From contig OZ260100.1 of the NCBI GenBank assembly GCA_965284565.1, positions 2,914,001-2,978,000 on the forward strand: 64,000 nt of DNA, given 5' to 3'. This stretch comes from BRH-c54 sp965284565 (GTDB taxonomy: Bacteria; Bacteroidota; Bacteroidia; Flavobacteriales_E; Vicingaceae). How positions within the stretch are numbered: the first letter of the stretch is position 1; every line of letters begins with the position of its first letter. The notes under the pieces are model-generated. The model ran no database searches and was not told the origin of the DNA. It saw only the letters and a program-made list of their open reading frames with translations. The translations under genes were made by a program, and so were the position numbers. Positions 23,238 to 32,775 of the stretch are shown in pieces.

Positions 23238-23621
23238 ATGGGAAAGAAGAAACTTGAATTTTTAAAAGCACCTATTATGGCTATTGTTATAGTTGCTCGA
23301 TTGATGCCTGGAATACCGACATACAATAATCGATTCATGTTCTTTATTGCAGTGGTCTTACCATTTATTCCAATAATCAAATTCGCAGAAAAATTTGAAA
23401 ATAAAACAATGTTAGTAGCTGTTTTTTCCTATTTTTTCTTCTACTTAATTTCAAACATCCTACTAGTTCAGGGGATTAAAAAAATCGGGAAACAATGGAG
23501 TACAGAAGAATATAACTCATTGAAGCCTGATCAAATAACTTTTCCATTTATTTTTGTTCTACTTGTGAACACTGGAATGCATTTTACATTATTTTACTTA
23601 TTATCGAAATGTTTAATTTAA
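23238..23621 (+). CDS. Small membrane protein of unknown function
   Basis: 127 residues with three or four predicted transmembrane helices (about residues 8-24, 30-48, 58-78 and 100-124). A polar stretch KKIGKQWSTEEYNSLKPDQ lies before the last helix. No family recognised. The leader contains ATAACCAAACCGTTATATAC; the ATAACCnnnYCGTT pattern is shared with the right end of the attC-like element at 14.5 kb. It is the last accessory gene before the housekeeping block. Confidence 0.6.
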   Translation: MGKKKLEFLKAPIMAIVIVARLMPGIPTYNNRFMFFIAVVLPFIPIIKFAEKFENKTMLVAVFSYFFFYLISNILLVQGIKKIGKQWSTEEYNSLKPDQITFPFIFVLLVNTGMHFTLFYLLSKCLI

Positions 23622-23691
23622 TAATGAAATGCATTCAACATTGCCTATTTTTCATGCCGAAAAGTATTATATTCGAAAATCGATACAACCG

Positions 23692-24603
23692 TTACCCCAA
23701 CCTTTCCTCAATCAATTGTATTATTTCAGTTTGTTGTTCGGGTTGAAACCAATGGTAATCGTTATCGTTTCTTTTAAACCAAGCTATTTGCCTTTTTGCA
23801 TACCTGCGGGTATTGGTCTTTATTTTCTCTATGGCTGCTGCTAAGGTAGTTTCTTCTTCAAAATAGGCAAACAACTCTCTGTAGCCAACGGTTTTTAAGG
23901 CAACTTTATCTTTGTAGGGATGTACTTTTTTGGCTTCTTCCAATAAGCCTTCTTGCATCATGATGTCCACCCGCTGGTTAATTCGCTCATTTAATTCTTC
24001 TTTTGGTCGGTTTAGGGCTATTTTAATGGTATTAAATGCTCTTGGGTTCTTCTTGCCTTTACGTAGTGAGGAATATTTCTGCTTGCTTAGCATACAGACT
24101 TCTATTGCTCTAAACAATCGTTTGGTATTGGCTAAGTCTATCTCGTTATAAAAATCTTCATCAAGTTGTTTTAGTTTTTCTTGAAGCAATTCAATACCGT
24201 ACTTATCTTTAAGGGCTTCCAGTTCTTTTCTAAGTTGCTTGTCTCCTTCGGGCAAATCATCATCAAAGCCATCACAAACAGCATCAATATATAATCCGGA
24301 ACCACCGGTAAGAATAACTACATCATTATTTGTAAATAATTTATTAAGCAACTCTAGTACTTGCTGCTCGTAGTCGTTTACATTTATTTCATCATGAATA
24401 GAATGGGAATCTACAAAATAATGCTTCACTCCTTTCATTTCTTCGGGAGTTGGTTTAGCTGTACCTATAGCTATTTCTTTATAAAATTGTCGAGAATCTG
24501 CTGAAATAATAGCGGTTTTAAAATGTTGTGCAAGCTCTACTGCTAAAGCAGTTTTTCCAACTGCCGTAGGTCCTGCAATAACCACTAAAAATTTGGAGTT
24601 CAT
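23692..24603 (-). CDS. miaA: tRNA dimethylallyltransferase
   Basis: Transfers a dimethylallyl group to A37 of tRNAs reading UNN codons. Residues 1-30 hold the P-loop AGPTAVGKTALAVELA and then SADSRQFYKE, both diagnostic, followed by LTGGSGLYIDAVCDG. The C terminus has KTNTRRYAKRQIAWFKRND, the tRNA-binding signature. The length of 303 residues is normal. It is last gene in a run with the PRiA4-type gene and cca, which also concern tRNA. Confidence 0.96.
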   Translation of the reverse strand: MNSKFLVVIAGPTAVGKTALAVELAQHFKTAIISADSRQFYKEIAIGTAKPTPEEMKGVKHYFVDSHSIHDEINVNDYEQQVLELLNKLFTNNDVVILTGGSGLYIDAVCDGFDDDLPEGDKQLRKELEALKDKYGIELLQEKLKQLDEDFYNEIDLANTKRLFRAIEVCMLSKQKYSSLRKGKKNPRAFNTIKIALNRPKEELNERINQRVDIMMQEGLLEEAKKVHPYKDKVALKTVGYRELFAYFEEETTLAAAIEKIKTNTRRYAKRQIAWFKRNDNDYHWFQPEQQTEIIQLIEERLG

Positions 24604-24609
24604 TTTTAT

Positions 24610-25164
24610 TTATTGGTAGTCTTCAAAATCATCAAACCCTTCAAAAATATCATCATTAAAAGGTTCCTCGCTATCTTTTAACTCATCTTCATCCATCCCT
24701 TCAGCTTTCAATATTTCGTTCATAATTTCTTCATCAGAAAGCACACTATTTCTAGTGCTTTGGTTAGGAGCTGTACCTTCGCTATAAACTAATTGAGGGA
24801 ACTCCCCTTCTTTTTCTTTCACCGAAATTTCTATTAGTTCAATAAAGAAATTCCACATGTTTAAAAAATCGTAAGTATATAATAAATGTCCACCAACACA
24901 ATTAATGATAGATTTTATTGGGGTATCACTCATCTGCAATACTTTTTCCTCATCAGACATGCTCATGTCAAACAAAGAAATTTCCTGACCTTTATTCCAA
25001 TCGTAATCGCTTAAATAAAAAGATGCCATTTGCTCATTATCAAAACCAAATGCTTTTAAAATAGATTGGTGAAATGCTTCAAAGTTTTGGTCACTCTTAA
25101 TCTCAATGTCTCTAAAAACTTGTTTTTCTCCTTCAATCAGAACTCTAAACTTATAAATGCTCAT
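24610..25164 (-). CDS. PRiA4 ORF-3/TnpR-like family protein
   Basis: 184 residues matching the family labelled plasmid pRiA4b ORF-3 or IS1096 passenger TnpR-like (VLIEGEKQVFRDIEI, FHQSILKAFGFDNEQMASFYLSDYDW). Despite the name no transposon is nearby. The gene is embedded between cca and miaA with short gaps and looks like part of the core genome. The C-terminal 50 residues are strongly acidic. Function unknown. Confidence 0.78.
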   Translation of the reverse strand: MSIYKFRVLIEGEKQVFRDIEIKSDQNFEAFHQSILKAFGFDNEQMASFYLSDYDWNKGQEISLFDMSMSDEEKVLQMSDTPIKSIINCVGGHLLYTYDFLNMWNFFIELIEISVKEKEGEFPQLVYSEGTAPNQSTRNSVLSDEEIMNEILKAEGMDEDELKDSEEPFNDDIFEGFDDFEDYQ

Positions 25165-25175
25165 TGCTGTAATAG

Positions 25176-26609
25176 TTATGCGGTTTTTAAATTTAATTCT
25201 TTTCCTTTTTGAAGCATTAGCTGATAAGCTGCTTCGTAGTTATTTTCTATATCGCCTTCTAAAATGGCTTCTTTAATAGCTTCTTTAATTATGCCAATTT
25301 CTCGGCATGGCTTAAGGTTAAAGGTTTTCATAATAAGCTCACCTGTTATTGGTGGTTGCCAATTTCTGAGCTGATCTTTTTCTTCAACTTCTTTAAGTTT
25401 TTCTTTAACCAATTCAAAGTTAGCCAAATATTTTAAGACTTTTTGCTTATTCTTAGAAGTAATGTCTGCATTGCACAAAGTCATTAAATCATCAATATCT
25501 TCTCCCGCCTCAAACAACAACCTTCTAACAGCACTATCACTAACCGTTTCTTTTACCAAAGCTATTGGTCTGAGGTGCAACCTAACCAACTTCTGAACAT
25601 ACTTCATTTTAGTATCTAAAGGAAGTTTTAAGGCTTTGAAAATTTTAGGAACCATCTTAGCTCCTTTGTCCTCATGTCCGTGGAAAGTCCACCCTACTTC
25701 TTTGTCAAACCTTTTAGTGGCTGGTTTGGCAATATCGTGTAAAATAGCAGCCCATCTCAGCCATAAATTATCTGTATTGGGAGCAATGTTATCCAACACC
25801 TGAATGGTGTGGTAAAAATTATCTTTATGGGCTTTTCCGTTTATTACCTCCACTCCTTTCAGGTTGTCCATTTCCGGGAAAATTATTTCCAGCAAACCAG
25901 TATCAAACAATAACTCAAAACCTACTGATGGTTTTTTGGTGAGAATAATTTTATTCAACTCGTCAATAATTCTTTCTTGAGAAACAATTTTAATGCGTTC
26001 TTTATTTTTGGCGATGGATTGTAAAGAGGTTTCTTCTATAATAAAATGCAGTTGTGCAGCAAAACGTATGGCTCGCATCATTCGCAAAGGATCATCTGAG
26101 TAAGTAATATCAGGATCTAAAGGTGTTACAATACGTTTGTTTTTTAAGTCTTCAATTCCGTTAAAAGGATCAATCAGTTCACCATAATTAGCTTCATTTA
26201 AACTAATGGCTAATGCATTAATGGTAAAATCTCTTCTATTTTGATCGTCTTGTAAAGTACCATCTTCCACTATAGGTTTTCTGGAGTTTCTCTGGTAAGA
26301 TTCTTTTCTAGCTCCAACAAACTCTACTTCGTAATCTTTGTACTGCAACATGGCAGTTCCGAAATTTTTAAAAACAGTTACTTTGGTGGAGTTTCCTATT
26401 AGTTCAGCTACTTTTTCGGCCAATGCTATTCCAGAACCTTTACAAACAATATCTATGTCCTTACAAGGTCTGTCTAGTAAAAAATCTCTAACAAATCCGC
26501 CTATTACATAGCTTTCTACCCCTATTTCTGCAGAAGCTTTTTTTACAATATCAAAAACCTTGTGGTCTAGTAATTTTTTTACTGATGCTATACTTTTACT
26601 TTCTGTCAT
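25176..26609 (-). CDS. CCA tRNA nucleotidyltransferase / polyA polymerase family with HD domain
   Basis: 477 residues. The class II nucleotidyltransferase head has the GGFVRDFLL loop and the catalytic DIDIVCKG, then RRDFTINALA. The neck has DPLRMMRAIRFAAQL. A C-terminal HD domain (ILHDIAKPATK, H..HD) may give phosphohydrolase activity. It adds or repairs the 3' CCA of tRNA; that matters here because the tmRNA gene in this window does not fully encode its CCA. It is separated from the DUF5683 gene by 2 bases. Confidence 0.92.
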   Translation of the reverse strand: MTESKSIASVKKLLDHKVFDIVKKASAEIGVESYVIGGFVRDFLLDRPCKDIDIVCKGSGIALAEKVAELIGNSTKVTVFKNFGTAMLQYKDYEVEFVGARKESYQRNSRKPIVEDGTLQDDQNRRDFTINALAISLNEANYGELIDPFNGIEDLKNKRIVTPLDPDITYSDDPLRMMRAIRFAAQLHFIIEETSLQSIAKNKERIKIVSQERIIDELNKIILTKKPSVGFELLFDTGLLEIIFPEMDNLKGVEVINGKAHKDNFYHTIQVLDNIAPNTDNLWLRWAAILHDIAKPATKRFDKEVGWTFHGHEDKGAKMVPKIFKALKLPLDTKMKYVQKLVRLHLRPIALVKETVSDSAVRRLLFEAGEDIDDLMTLCNADITSKNKQKVLKYLANFELVKEKLKEVEEKDQLRNWQPPITGELIMKTFNLKPCREIGIIKEAIKEAILEGDIENNYEAAYQLMLQKGKELNLKTA

Positions 26610-26611
26610 TA

Positions 26612-27226
26612 CTAAAAATTAAATACTAAACTAGCTCCATGCATAATGTTGTTATTGGCTGTTAATTGTGTTGTTGGAACTATTCTTAATGAAAGGTTAT
26701 CGTTTTTGGGAAACGAATACAAATGTGCATCAACACTAGCATCTACTATGTTAAGTGCATAAAAAATAACTGCTACAATAATGGATAAATCTCTATTTCT
26801 TTGGTAAAAATCATAGTTAGATTCTAAACTTTGAACAGATAAGCGACCATCAAATTCATCAACAGTATTGGGGTCATCATCTAATCGTTTACCTAATGCT
26901 GTTTTAAACCTGTTGAAGGTTTTGTTATTTTCTACTGCAAAATAAATAGAAGTTCCTATTGCTCCGTAAATTATAGGGATTTTCCAATATTTTTTATTGT
27001 AGGCTTGTCCCAACCCTGGAACAATAGTACTCATAATGGCAGCTTTTGCCGGAGAATGAGGTTTGGCTATATCTATCAATAAGGTATCAGGAACTTTATT
27101 GTTATTGGAGTTGACCGCTAAAGAATCTTGAGCGTTTACAGTAGTATTTATACCAAGTAACAGAACAAATACCCAACAAAGTGAACGATAGTTAAAAAAG
27201 AAAAAATATGGCTGGGTTAATAACAT
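26612..27226 (-). CDS. DUF5683 domain protein, exported or membrane
   Basis: 204 residues. The N terminus includes a signal-like hydrophobic stretch ending NTTVNAQ. The DUF5683 pattern follows: HSPAKAAIMSTIVPGLGQAYNKKYWKIPIIYG, here represented by IVPGLGQAYNKKYWKIP, then FAVENNKTFNRFK. Two hydrophobic helices are present. The gene directly follows parB, a location common for DUF5683 in Bacteroidota. Function unknown, probably envelope-related. Confidence 0.8.
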   Translation of the reverse strand: MLLTQPYFFFFNYRSLCWVFVLLLGINTTVNAQDSLAVNSNNNKVPDTLLIDIAKPHSPAKAAIMSTIVPGLGQAYNKKYWKIPIIYGAIGTSIYFAVENNKTFNRFKTALGKRLDDDPNTVDEFDGRLSVQSLESNYDFYQRNRDLSIIVAVIFYALNIVDASVDAHLYSFPKNDNLSLRIVPTTQLTANNNIMHGASLVFNF

Positions 27227-27258
27227 CCAAATAAGTTAAAAGTTAGTGTTATTCACTA

Positions 27259-28164
27259 TTAAAAACCTAATAATTCAGCAATTCGCTCTAAATCATCTTC
27301 AGTGGTAAAAGGTATAATCAATTTTCCTTTACCTTCTTTATTTTTTTGAATCTGTACCTTAGTTTGTAAGATGTTGCTTAAATCTTCCATTATTTTTTGA
27401 TTGGTAAAAGATAAGGTTGACGGAGCTTTTGAAGTAGATTTTTTCTCTACATCTTTTACTTTTTCATCTTTAACCAACTCTTCTACCTGACGAACAGAAA
27501 GTCCTTCCTGAATAATTCTTTTAGCTATTTGCAGTTGCTTTTTTTCTTCTGTAATGTTAATCAACGCCCTTGCATGTCCCATAGAAATTTCTTTGGTTCT
27601 GATGGCTAATTGTATTTCAACAGGAAGTTTAAGTAACCTAAGGTAATTTGCTACAGTTGAACGTTTTTTACTTACTTTTTCACTCAACTGTTCTTGTGTT
27701 AAATTACATTCTTCAATTAGTTTTTGATAACTAAAAGCTACTTCTATCGCGTCTAAATCTTGTCGTTGAATATTTTCAACCAACGCCATTTCCAGCATTT
27801 CTTGGTCGTTAGCAATTCTAATGAAAGCAGGAATTTCTGTTAATCCTGCAATTTGAGATGCTCTAAACCTTCTTTCTCCAGAAATCAGTTGGTATTTATC
27901 ATAGCCTAACTTTCTAACGGTTACAGGCTGTATAATTCCGTGTTCTTTAATAGATTCAGAAAGTTCTAATAAAGCTTCTTTCTCAAACTGTGTTCTAGGC
28001 TGAAAAGGATTTGCTTCAATTTGAGCAACGGGAATTGTAGATACAGAGCCAACAACATGATTGTTATTCTCCGGTAAATCTAATCTCGATTTTGATGTTA
28101 TATCGGTATCGGCATTTTGTAATAATGCTCCTAACCCTCTTCCTAATGCTGGTTTCTTACTCAT
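27259..28164 (-). CDS. parB: Chromosome partitioning protein ParB
   Basis: 301 residues. The N-terminal start MSKKPALGRGLGALL is typical of chromosomal ParB. The CTPase/ParB-N domain has QPRTQF, SGERRFRAS and the Q-loop region, and is followed by a helix-turn-helix (TQEQLSEKVSKKRSTVANYLRLL) that reads parS. The C-terminal dimerisation domain ends IAELLGF. It overlaps the end of parA by 8 bases. No obvious parS (TGTTTCACGTGAAACA-like) site was noticed nearby by eye. Confidence 0.94.
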   Translation of the reverse strand: MSKKPALGRGLGALLQNADTDITSKSRLDLPENNNHVVGSVSTIPVAQIEANPFQPRTQFEKEALLELSESIKEHGIIQPVTVRKLGYDKYQLISGERRFRASQIAGLTEIPAFIRIANDQEMLEMALVENIQRQDLDAIEVAFSYQKLIEECNLTQEQLSEKVSKKRSTVANYLRLLKLPVEIQLAIRTKEISMGHARALINITEEKKQLQIAKRIIQEGLSVRQVEELVKDEKVKDVEKKSTSKAPSTLSFTNQKIMEDLSNILQTKVQIQKNKEGKGKLIIPFTTEDDLERIAELLGF

Positions 28165-28969
28165 CTTCTAAGGCTATAATTTTTTCTTCTTCACTCATTT
28201 TAGTCATGTTATTCTTTTGAAGAATTTCTCTGGCTAAATTTAAATAATTGATAGCACCTTTACTACTTGCATCGTGCATAATAATGGTTTTACCGTGACT
28301 TGGAGCTTCTCCCAAAGTGGTATTTCTTTGTATAATGGTATCAAACATCATGGTTTGAAAATGTGTTTTAACCTCTTCCACCACTTGATTAGATAGTCTT
28401 AACCTTACATCATACATGGTTAATAATAAACCTTCTATATCTAAATCCGGGTTTAATCTTTCTTGAATAATTTTAATGGTGTTTAATAACTTCCCTAAAC
28501 CTTCTAATGCAAAATATTCACATTGAATTGGAATAATAACTGAATCTGCTGCTGTAAGCGAGTTGATAGTTATTAATCCTAATGATGGAGAACAATCTAT
28601 GATGATAAAATCATATTTGTCTTTAATGCTGCTAAAAGCATTTTTCATCATGTGCTCTCTGTTAGGCATATTAATAAGCTCTATTTCAGCTCCAACCAAG
28701 TCTATATGAGCAGGTAAAATATCCAAATTAGGCGAGTCTGTATGCAAAATAGCATCTGAAGGAGCTGTTTCGTTAATCAAACATTCATAAATACTATTTT
28801 TTATATTTCGAGGGTCAAAACCCACTCCTGATGTTGAGTTAGCTTGAGGGTCAGCATCTACTAGAAGCACTTTATACTCTAAAACTCCTAATCCAGCAGC
28901 TAAATTAATGGCTGTGGTAGTTTTTCCTACGCCTCCTTTCTGGTTAGATATTGCAATAATTTTACCCAT
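28157..28969 (-). CDS. parA: Chromosome partitioning ATPase ParA
   Basis: 270 residues, Soj/ParA type. It has a deviant Walker A KGGVGKTTTAINLAAGL with the signature lysine, Walker A' (DADPQANST) and Walker B (DFIIIDCSPSLGLITINS). It binds DNA nonspecifically in the ATP state and, with ParB, moves replicated origins. The C-terminal tail SEEEKIIALEDE is acidic. It forms an operon with parB and the DUF5683 gene. Confidence 0.94.
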   Translation of the reverse strand: MGKIIAISNQKGGVGKTTTAINLAAGLGVLEYKVLLVDADPQANSTSGVGFDPRNIKNSIYECLINETAPSDAILHTDSPNLDILPAHIDLVGAEIELINMPNREHMMKNAFSSIKDKYDFIIIDCSPSLGLITINSLTAADSVIIPIQCEYFALEGLGKLLNTIKIIQERLNPDLDIEGLLLTMYDVRLRLSNQVVEEVKTHFQTMMFDTIIQRNTTLGEAPSHGKTIIMHDASSKGAINYLNLAREILQKNNMTKMSEEEKIIALEDE

Positions 28970-29008
28970 AGTGTTATTTTTAGTTTATGTATTTGTGTAA
29001 CGTTTTTA

Positions 29009-29686
29009 TTAAAGTTTTATGGTTTCCCCGATTTCAGGCAAAATTAATTCTTTACCACGAGATTTGAATTTATCTATCGCTTCATTTTTATTAATTTCTA
29101 TATATCCAAACGTATCGTAATGAACACCAATTATTTTGTTACAATTAATAAATTCTGCGGCAATAATGGCATCGTCTATTCCCATAGTAAAATTATCTCC
29201 AATAGGTAAAACTGCAAAATCTAGTTTCTCAGAGTTTCCTATTAGTTTCATATCCATTGTAAGAGCAGTATCTCCAGCGAAATAAAAAGATTTTGAAGCA
29301 TTTACAATAAAACCTCCTGGATTTCCTCCGTAACTTCCATCGGGCAACATGCTCGAATGAATGGCATTGGTATATTTTACTGTGCCGAAATCAAATTTCC
29401 ACTTTCCACCATGATTCATTGGATGAACGTTTTCTATTCCTTTCTTTTCGTACCAACTTACAATTTCAAAATTAGATACCAACTTTGCACCTGTTCTTTT
29501 AGCAATATTTTCAGCATCTGCCACATGATCTTCATGTCCGTGAGACAATAAAATATAATCAGCTGCTAAAGTAGTTACATCAATATGTGCTGCTTTAGGG
29601 TTGGGCGAAATAAAAGGATCGAAAAGTATGGTTTTACCTTGTGTTTTAACAGAAAAACAAGCATGTCCGTAAAAAGTTAATTCCAT
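29009..29686 (-). CDS. Metal-dependent hydrolase, UPF0173 metallo-beta-lactamase fold
   Basis: 225 residues of the compact MBL-fold family UPF0173. The motif LLSHGHEDHVADAENIAKRTG carries the HxHxDH zinc ligands (written here as SHGHEDHVAD). Later ligands are in FAGDTALTMDMKL and GVHYDTFGYIEI. Family members are cytosolic; the physiological substrate is not established. It lies 40 bases before parA on the same strand, so cotranscription is possible. Confidence 0.87.
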   Translation of the reverse strand: MELTFYGHACFSVKTQGKTILFDPFISPNPKAAHIDVTTLAADYILLSHGHEDHVADAENIAKRTGAKLVSNFEIVSWYEKKGIENVHPMNHGGKWKFDFGTVKYTNAIHSSMLPDGSYGGNPGGFIVNASKSFYFAGDTALTMDMKLIGNSEKLDFAVLPIGDNFTMGIDDAIIAAEFINCNKIIGVHYDTFGYIEINKNEAIDKFKSRGKELILPEIGETIKL

Positions 29687-29814
29687 AATATCTAGCGTTA
29701 AAATTCAATGCTATACAAATTAACTTAAAAGTAGTTAGAATATGAGGCGAAACGCTATGATTTTACCAACTACTTTTAAACATGCTTATGTTGAAATGAA
29801 TTTTGAGTAGATCT

Positions 29815-31287
29815 TTATTTCAGCCTCCAAAAGTAAGGGGTAAACAAAATAGTAATAGTAAATAGCTCTAGCCTACCAACTAACATTAAAAAAGACAACA
29901 CCCATTTTACACTATCTGGTAAATGATAAAATGTTGATGATGGTCCTATACTACCAATTCCTGGTCCTACATTACTTATTGAAGTTGCTACAGCACTTAT
30001 TGCATCAATAAAATCAACGCCTAAAAAAGTTACCACTATTGAACCTGTTACAAACATAAAAAGGTAGAAAAACACAAAAGCCAAAAGATTATAAATAATT
30101 TTTTGTGATACTCCTACTCCGTTTAAATGTACAGGTACTACTGCATTTGGATGCAATCTTCTTTTAAATTCTAAGAAGCCATTTTTCATTAGCAGTACAA
30201 TCCTTACTAATTTCATACCTCCACTTGTAGAGCCAGCACTTGCTCCTGTAAATAATAATAGAAAAAACAAGAAAGTTACAAATGGTCCCCACAAGGTATA
30301 GTCTGATGTACTGTAGCCTGTTGTTGTTATTATACTTGTTACCTGAAATAAAACTGATCTAAAAGCAGCTTCAACTCCTCCAGCTCTACCATAAACAAAA
30401 TATACGGTAGGGAAAATTACAAAACACAATACTATTATGGCGGCTACATACCATTTAAACTCATCATTAATCCAAAACTTTTTAAACTTGAGTTTAAAAC
30501 CAAAATAAAGTAAAGTAAAATTTGTTCCTGCTAAAAACATAAACATAATAATAACATACTGAATATAAGCAGAATCAAAATGTCCTACACTTGCTTGTTT
30601 AGTAGAAAAACCACCTGTTGACATGGTAGTAAGAGAATGGTTTATAGCATCATAAAAATCCATTCCTCCAAACATTAATAATACGCATTGAATAGCTGTT
30701 AACGAGAAGTATATTAGCCATAGTCTTTTAGCTGTTTCTTTTATTCTTGGATGAATTTTATCTTTAGTAGGTCCAGGAGATTCTGATGCAAAAAGTTCCA
30801 TTCCGCCAACACCAAGTAAAGGCAATATGGCAATTGTTAAAACAATAATTCCCATTCCTCCAATCCATTGTGTCATACTTCTCCAAAATAAAATTCCTTT
30901 TGGAATTGACTCAATGTCATTTAAAATAGAAGCACCTGTAGTTGTTAAACCTGAAATAGTTTCAAAAAAAGCATTGGTATAATCAGGTATTGCATTAGAA
31001 AATACATAAGGTAAAGAGCCAAATAAAGTCATAGCTACCCATCCAAATGCTACAATTAAATAACCTTCTCGTTTTTTAACTTCATCATTCTTATGTTTTT
31101 GAGTTCTTAATTTGATGATAAATCCGAAAAACAGTGTAGTTAATGAAGATAAAAGTAAAGGATATAAATCTCCCTCATCGTAATATAGTGCAAAAGGAAT
31201 GGCTGTTGCCATCAATAAACCTGTAATAATAATTAGATTACCAATAACGTTAAAAACAACTTTAATATTTATGAGGTTTCCAGACAC
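29815..31287 (-). CDS. trkH: Potassium uptake protein TrkH
   Basis: 490-residue integral membrane protein of the Trk/Ktr/HKT superfamily. Four membrane-pore-membrane repeats carry the filter segments GLTTTGAS, TTMSTGGFST, SIITTTGYSTSD and SISNVGPGIG. It imports K+ and needs the cytosolic TrkA gate. It follows trkA by 8 bases, so the two form a complete transporter operon. Confidence 0.94.
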   Translation of the reverse strand: MSGNLINIKVVFNVIGNLIIITGLLMATAIPFALYYDEGDLYPLLLSSLTTLFFGFIIKLRTQKHKNDEVKKREGYLIVAFGWVAMTLFGSLPYVFSNAIPDYTNAFFETISGLTTTGASILNDIESIPKGILFWRSMTQWIGGMGIIVLTIAILPLLGVGGMELFASESPGPTKDKIHPRIKETAKRLWLIYFSLTAIQCVLLMFGGMDFYDAINHSLTTMSTGGFSTKQASVGHFDSAYIQYVIIMFMFLAGTNFTLLYFGFKLKFKKFWINDEFKWYVAAIIVLCFVIFPTVYFVYGRAGGVEAAFRSVLFQVTSIITTTGYSTSDYTLWGPFVTFLFFLLLFTGASAGSTSGGMKLVRIVLLMKNGFLEFKRRLHPNAVVPVHLNGVGVSQKIIYNLLAFVFFYLFMFVTGSIVVTFLGVDFIDAISAVATSISNVGPGIGSIGPSSTFYHLPDSVKWVLSFLMLVGRLELFTITILFTPYFWRLK

Positions 31288-31295
31288 TTTTTTAT

Positions 31296-32633
31296 TTAAT
31301 TGAAAAGTTTTTCCAACTCTAAAATACTTTCTTTCTTTGAAAAGACAATTACTTTATCATTTTCTTCTAATTGAAAACCTCCAAATGGAATAAATCCTTT
31401 ATTGTTTCTTACAACACCTGCAACACTAACTGTTTCTGGTAACTTTAATTCTCTTAGTGGTTTAGAAAGGATTTTAGTATCGGCTTTAACATTAAATTCA
31501 ATTATTTCTCCATCCACTCCATGGAAATTAGCAATAGCACTTACACCTTTCCTTAAAAAGGTAAAAATATTATTGGCAGCAATAATTTTTTTATTGATAA
31601 GTGTATCTATTCCAATATTATGTGAAATGTTGATGTAATCTATATTTTCTACCCCTGCAATAGTTTTTTTAACCCCATGAGATTTTGCAATTAACGAAGA
31701 AATAATGTTGGTTTCAGAGTCTCCTGTAACAGCTATGAAAGCATCCATTTCGGCAATATTTTCTTCTTCCAAAACAGAAACATCAGTTCCATCGGCATTT
31801 ATAACTAAAGTATGTTTTAATTGATCTGCTATTCTTGTAGCTTTGTTTTTATCTTCTTCAATTAAAATTACATTGTAATCTTTTTCAAGAATTTCAGCAG
31901 TAAGCACTCCTATTCTACTTGCTCCTAAAATCATAATATTTTTAATATCATAAAACTGCTGTCCACAAATTTTAGTGATTAAAGGAATACTCTCTGGTGT
32001 AGAAATAAAGTATACAATGTCATTTTCTTTTAATTCTGTAGAGGCTTGTATTAATATTGTTTTTTCTCCCCTTAATAAAAATAAAGGTTTAAAAGAACGG
32101 TTCGGGTTTAAGTAAGCTGTTTCAACAACAGATTTATCTTTTAATGGTGATTTGTCACAAATAGGAATACCAAAAACAGAAAGCTTACCTCCTTCAAATT
32201 CATAGTCGTTAGTAAAAGCAGACTGGGTAATTAATCTGTTAATTTCTTTTGAAGCCAACTCTACAGGAGAGATAATATTATCTACACCTAAAGATTCATA
32301 GAAAACACGCATACTTGTACCAATACCTTCGTAGTTGTTTATTCTAGCTATGGTTCTTTTTGCCCCTAATTTTTTACCTGTTATACAAACCAACAAATTG
32401 GTTTCCTCAGAAGATGTTGCTGCTATAAGTAAATCACAAGAACTAATTTTTTGTTCTTTTAAAACTTCCAAATCTTTTGCATCGCCCAATACACAAAAAA
32501 CATCTAAATGAGCTTGTATATAGTTTACTCGGTCTTCATTTTCATCAATAATGTAAATGTTTTGCGATTCGCTAGACATCATCTTTGCTAAGTGAAAACC
32601 TACTTCTCCGGCACCGGCAATAATTATTCTCAT
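31296..32633 (-). CDS. trkA: Trk potassium transporter regulatory subunit TrkA
   Basis: 445 residues with two tandem RCK units. Each has a Rossmann NAD-binding half (MRIIIAGAGEVGFHLAKM at the start, and IMILGASRIGVLTAEIL near residue 230) and a C-terminal RCK_C half. The acidic ends of the beta strands (IIDEN, LIEED) fit NAD(H) binding. It gates TrkH in response to nucleotides. It is the first gene of the trkA-trkH unit. Confidence 0.94.
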   Translation of the reverse strand: MRIIIAGAGEVGFHLAKMMSSESQNIYIIDENEDRVNYIQAHLDVFCVLGDAKDLEVLKEQKISSCDLLIAATSSEETNLLVCITGKKLGAKRTIARINNYEGIGTSMRVFYESLGVDNIISPVELASKEINRLITQSAFTNDYEFEGGKLSVFGIPICDKSPLKDKSVVETAYLNPNRSFKPLFLLRGEKTILIQASTELKENDIVYFISTPESIPLITKICGQQFYDIKNIMILGASRIGVLTAEILEKDYNVILIEEDKNKATRIADQLKHTLVINADGTDVSVLEEENIAEMDAFIAVTGDSETNIISSLIAKSHGVKKTIAGVENIDYINISHNIGIDTLINKKIIAANNIFTFLRKGVSAIANFHGVDGEIIEFNVKADTKILSKPLRELKLPETVSVAGVVRNNKGFIPFGGFQLEENDKVIVFSKKESILELEKLFN

Positions 32634-32717
32634 AGTTTATTAAAAAAGAGGACAAATGTAATCATTGAATTATATATATCTTTTAAAATTTAAATTATTT
32701 CTAATCAACAATTTTAA

Positions 32718-32754
32718 ACAAAAAAAGTCCTAAGGTTTTAAACTTAGGACTTTG
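32718..32754 (-). terminator. Intrinsic terminator after the FKBP cluster
   Basis: 11-bp perfect stem AAAGTCCTAAG/CTTAGGACTTT with an eight-base loop, followed on the minus strand by a run of T. It lies just beyond the stop of the last FKBP gene. Confidence 0.8.
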
Positions 32755-32775
32755 ATATTTATTTAAGTAAGCTTA

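Noticed and set aside
24610..25164. TnpR/IS1096 label suggesting a mobile element near miaA
   Set aside because: No inverted repeats, target duplications or transposase are nearby. The gene is tightly packed between cca and miaA; the family name is historical.
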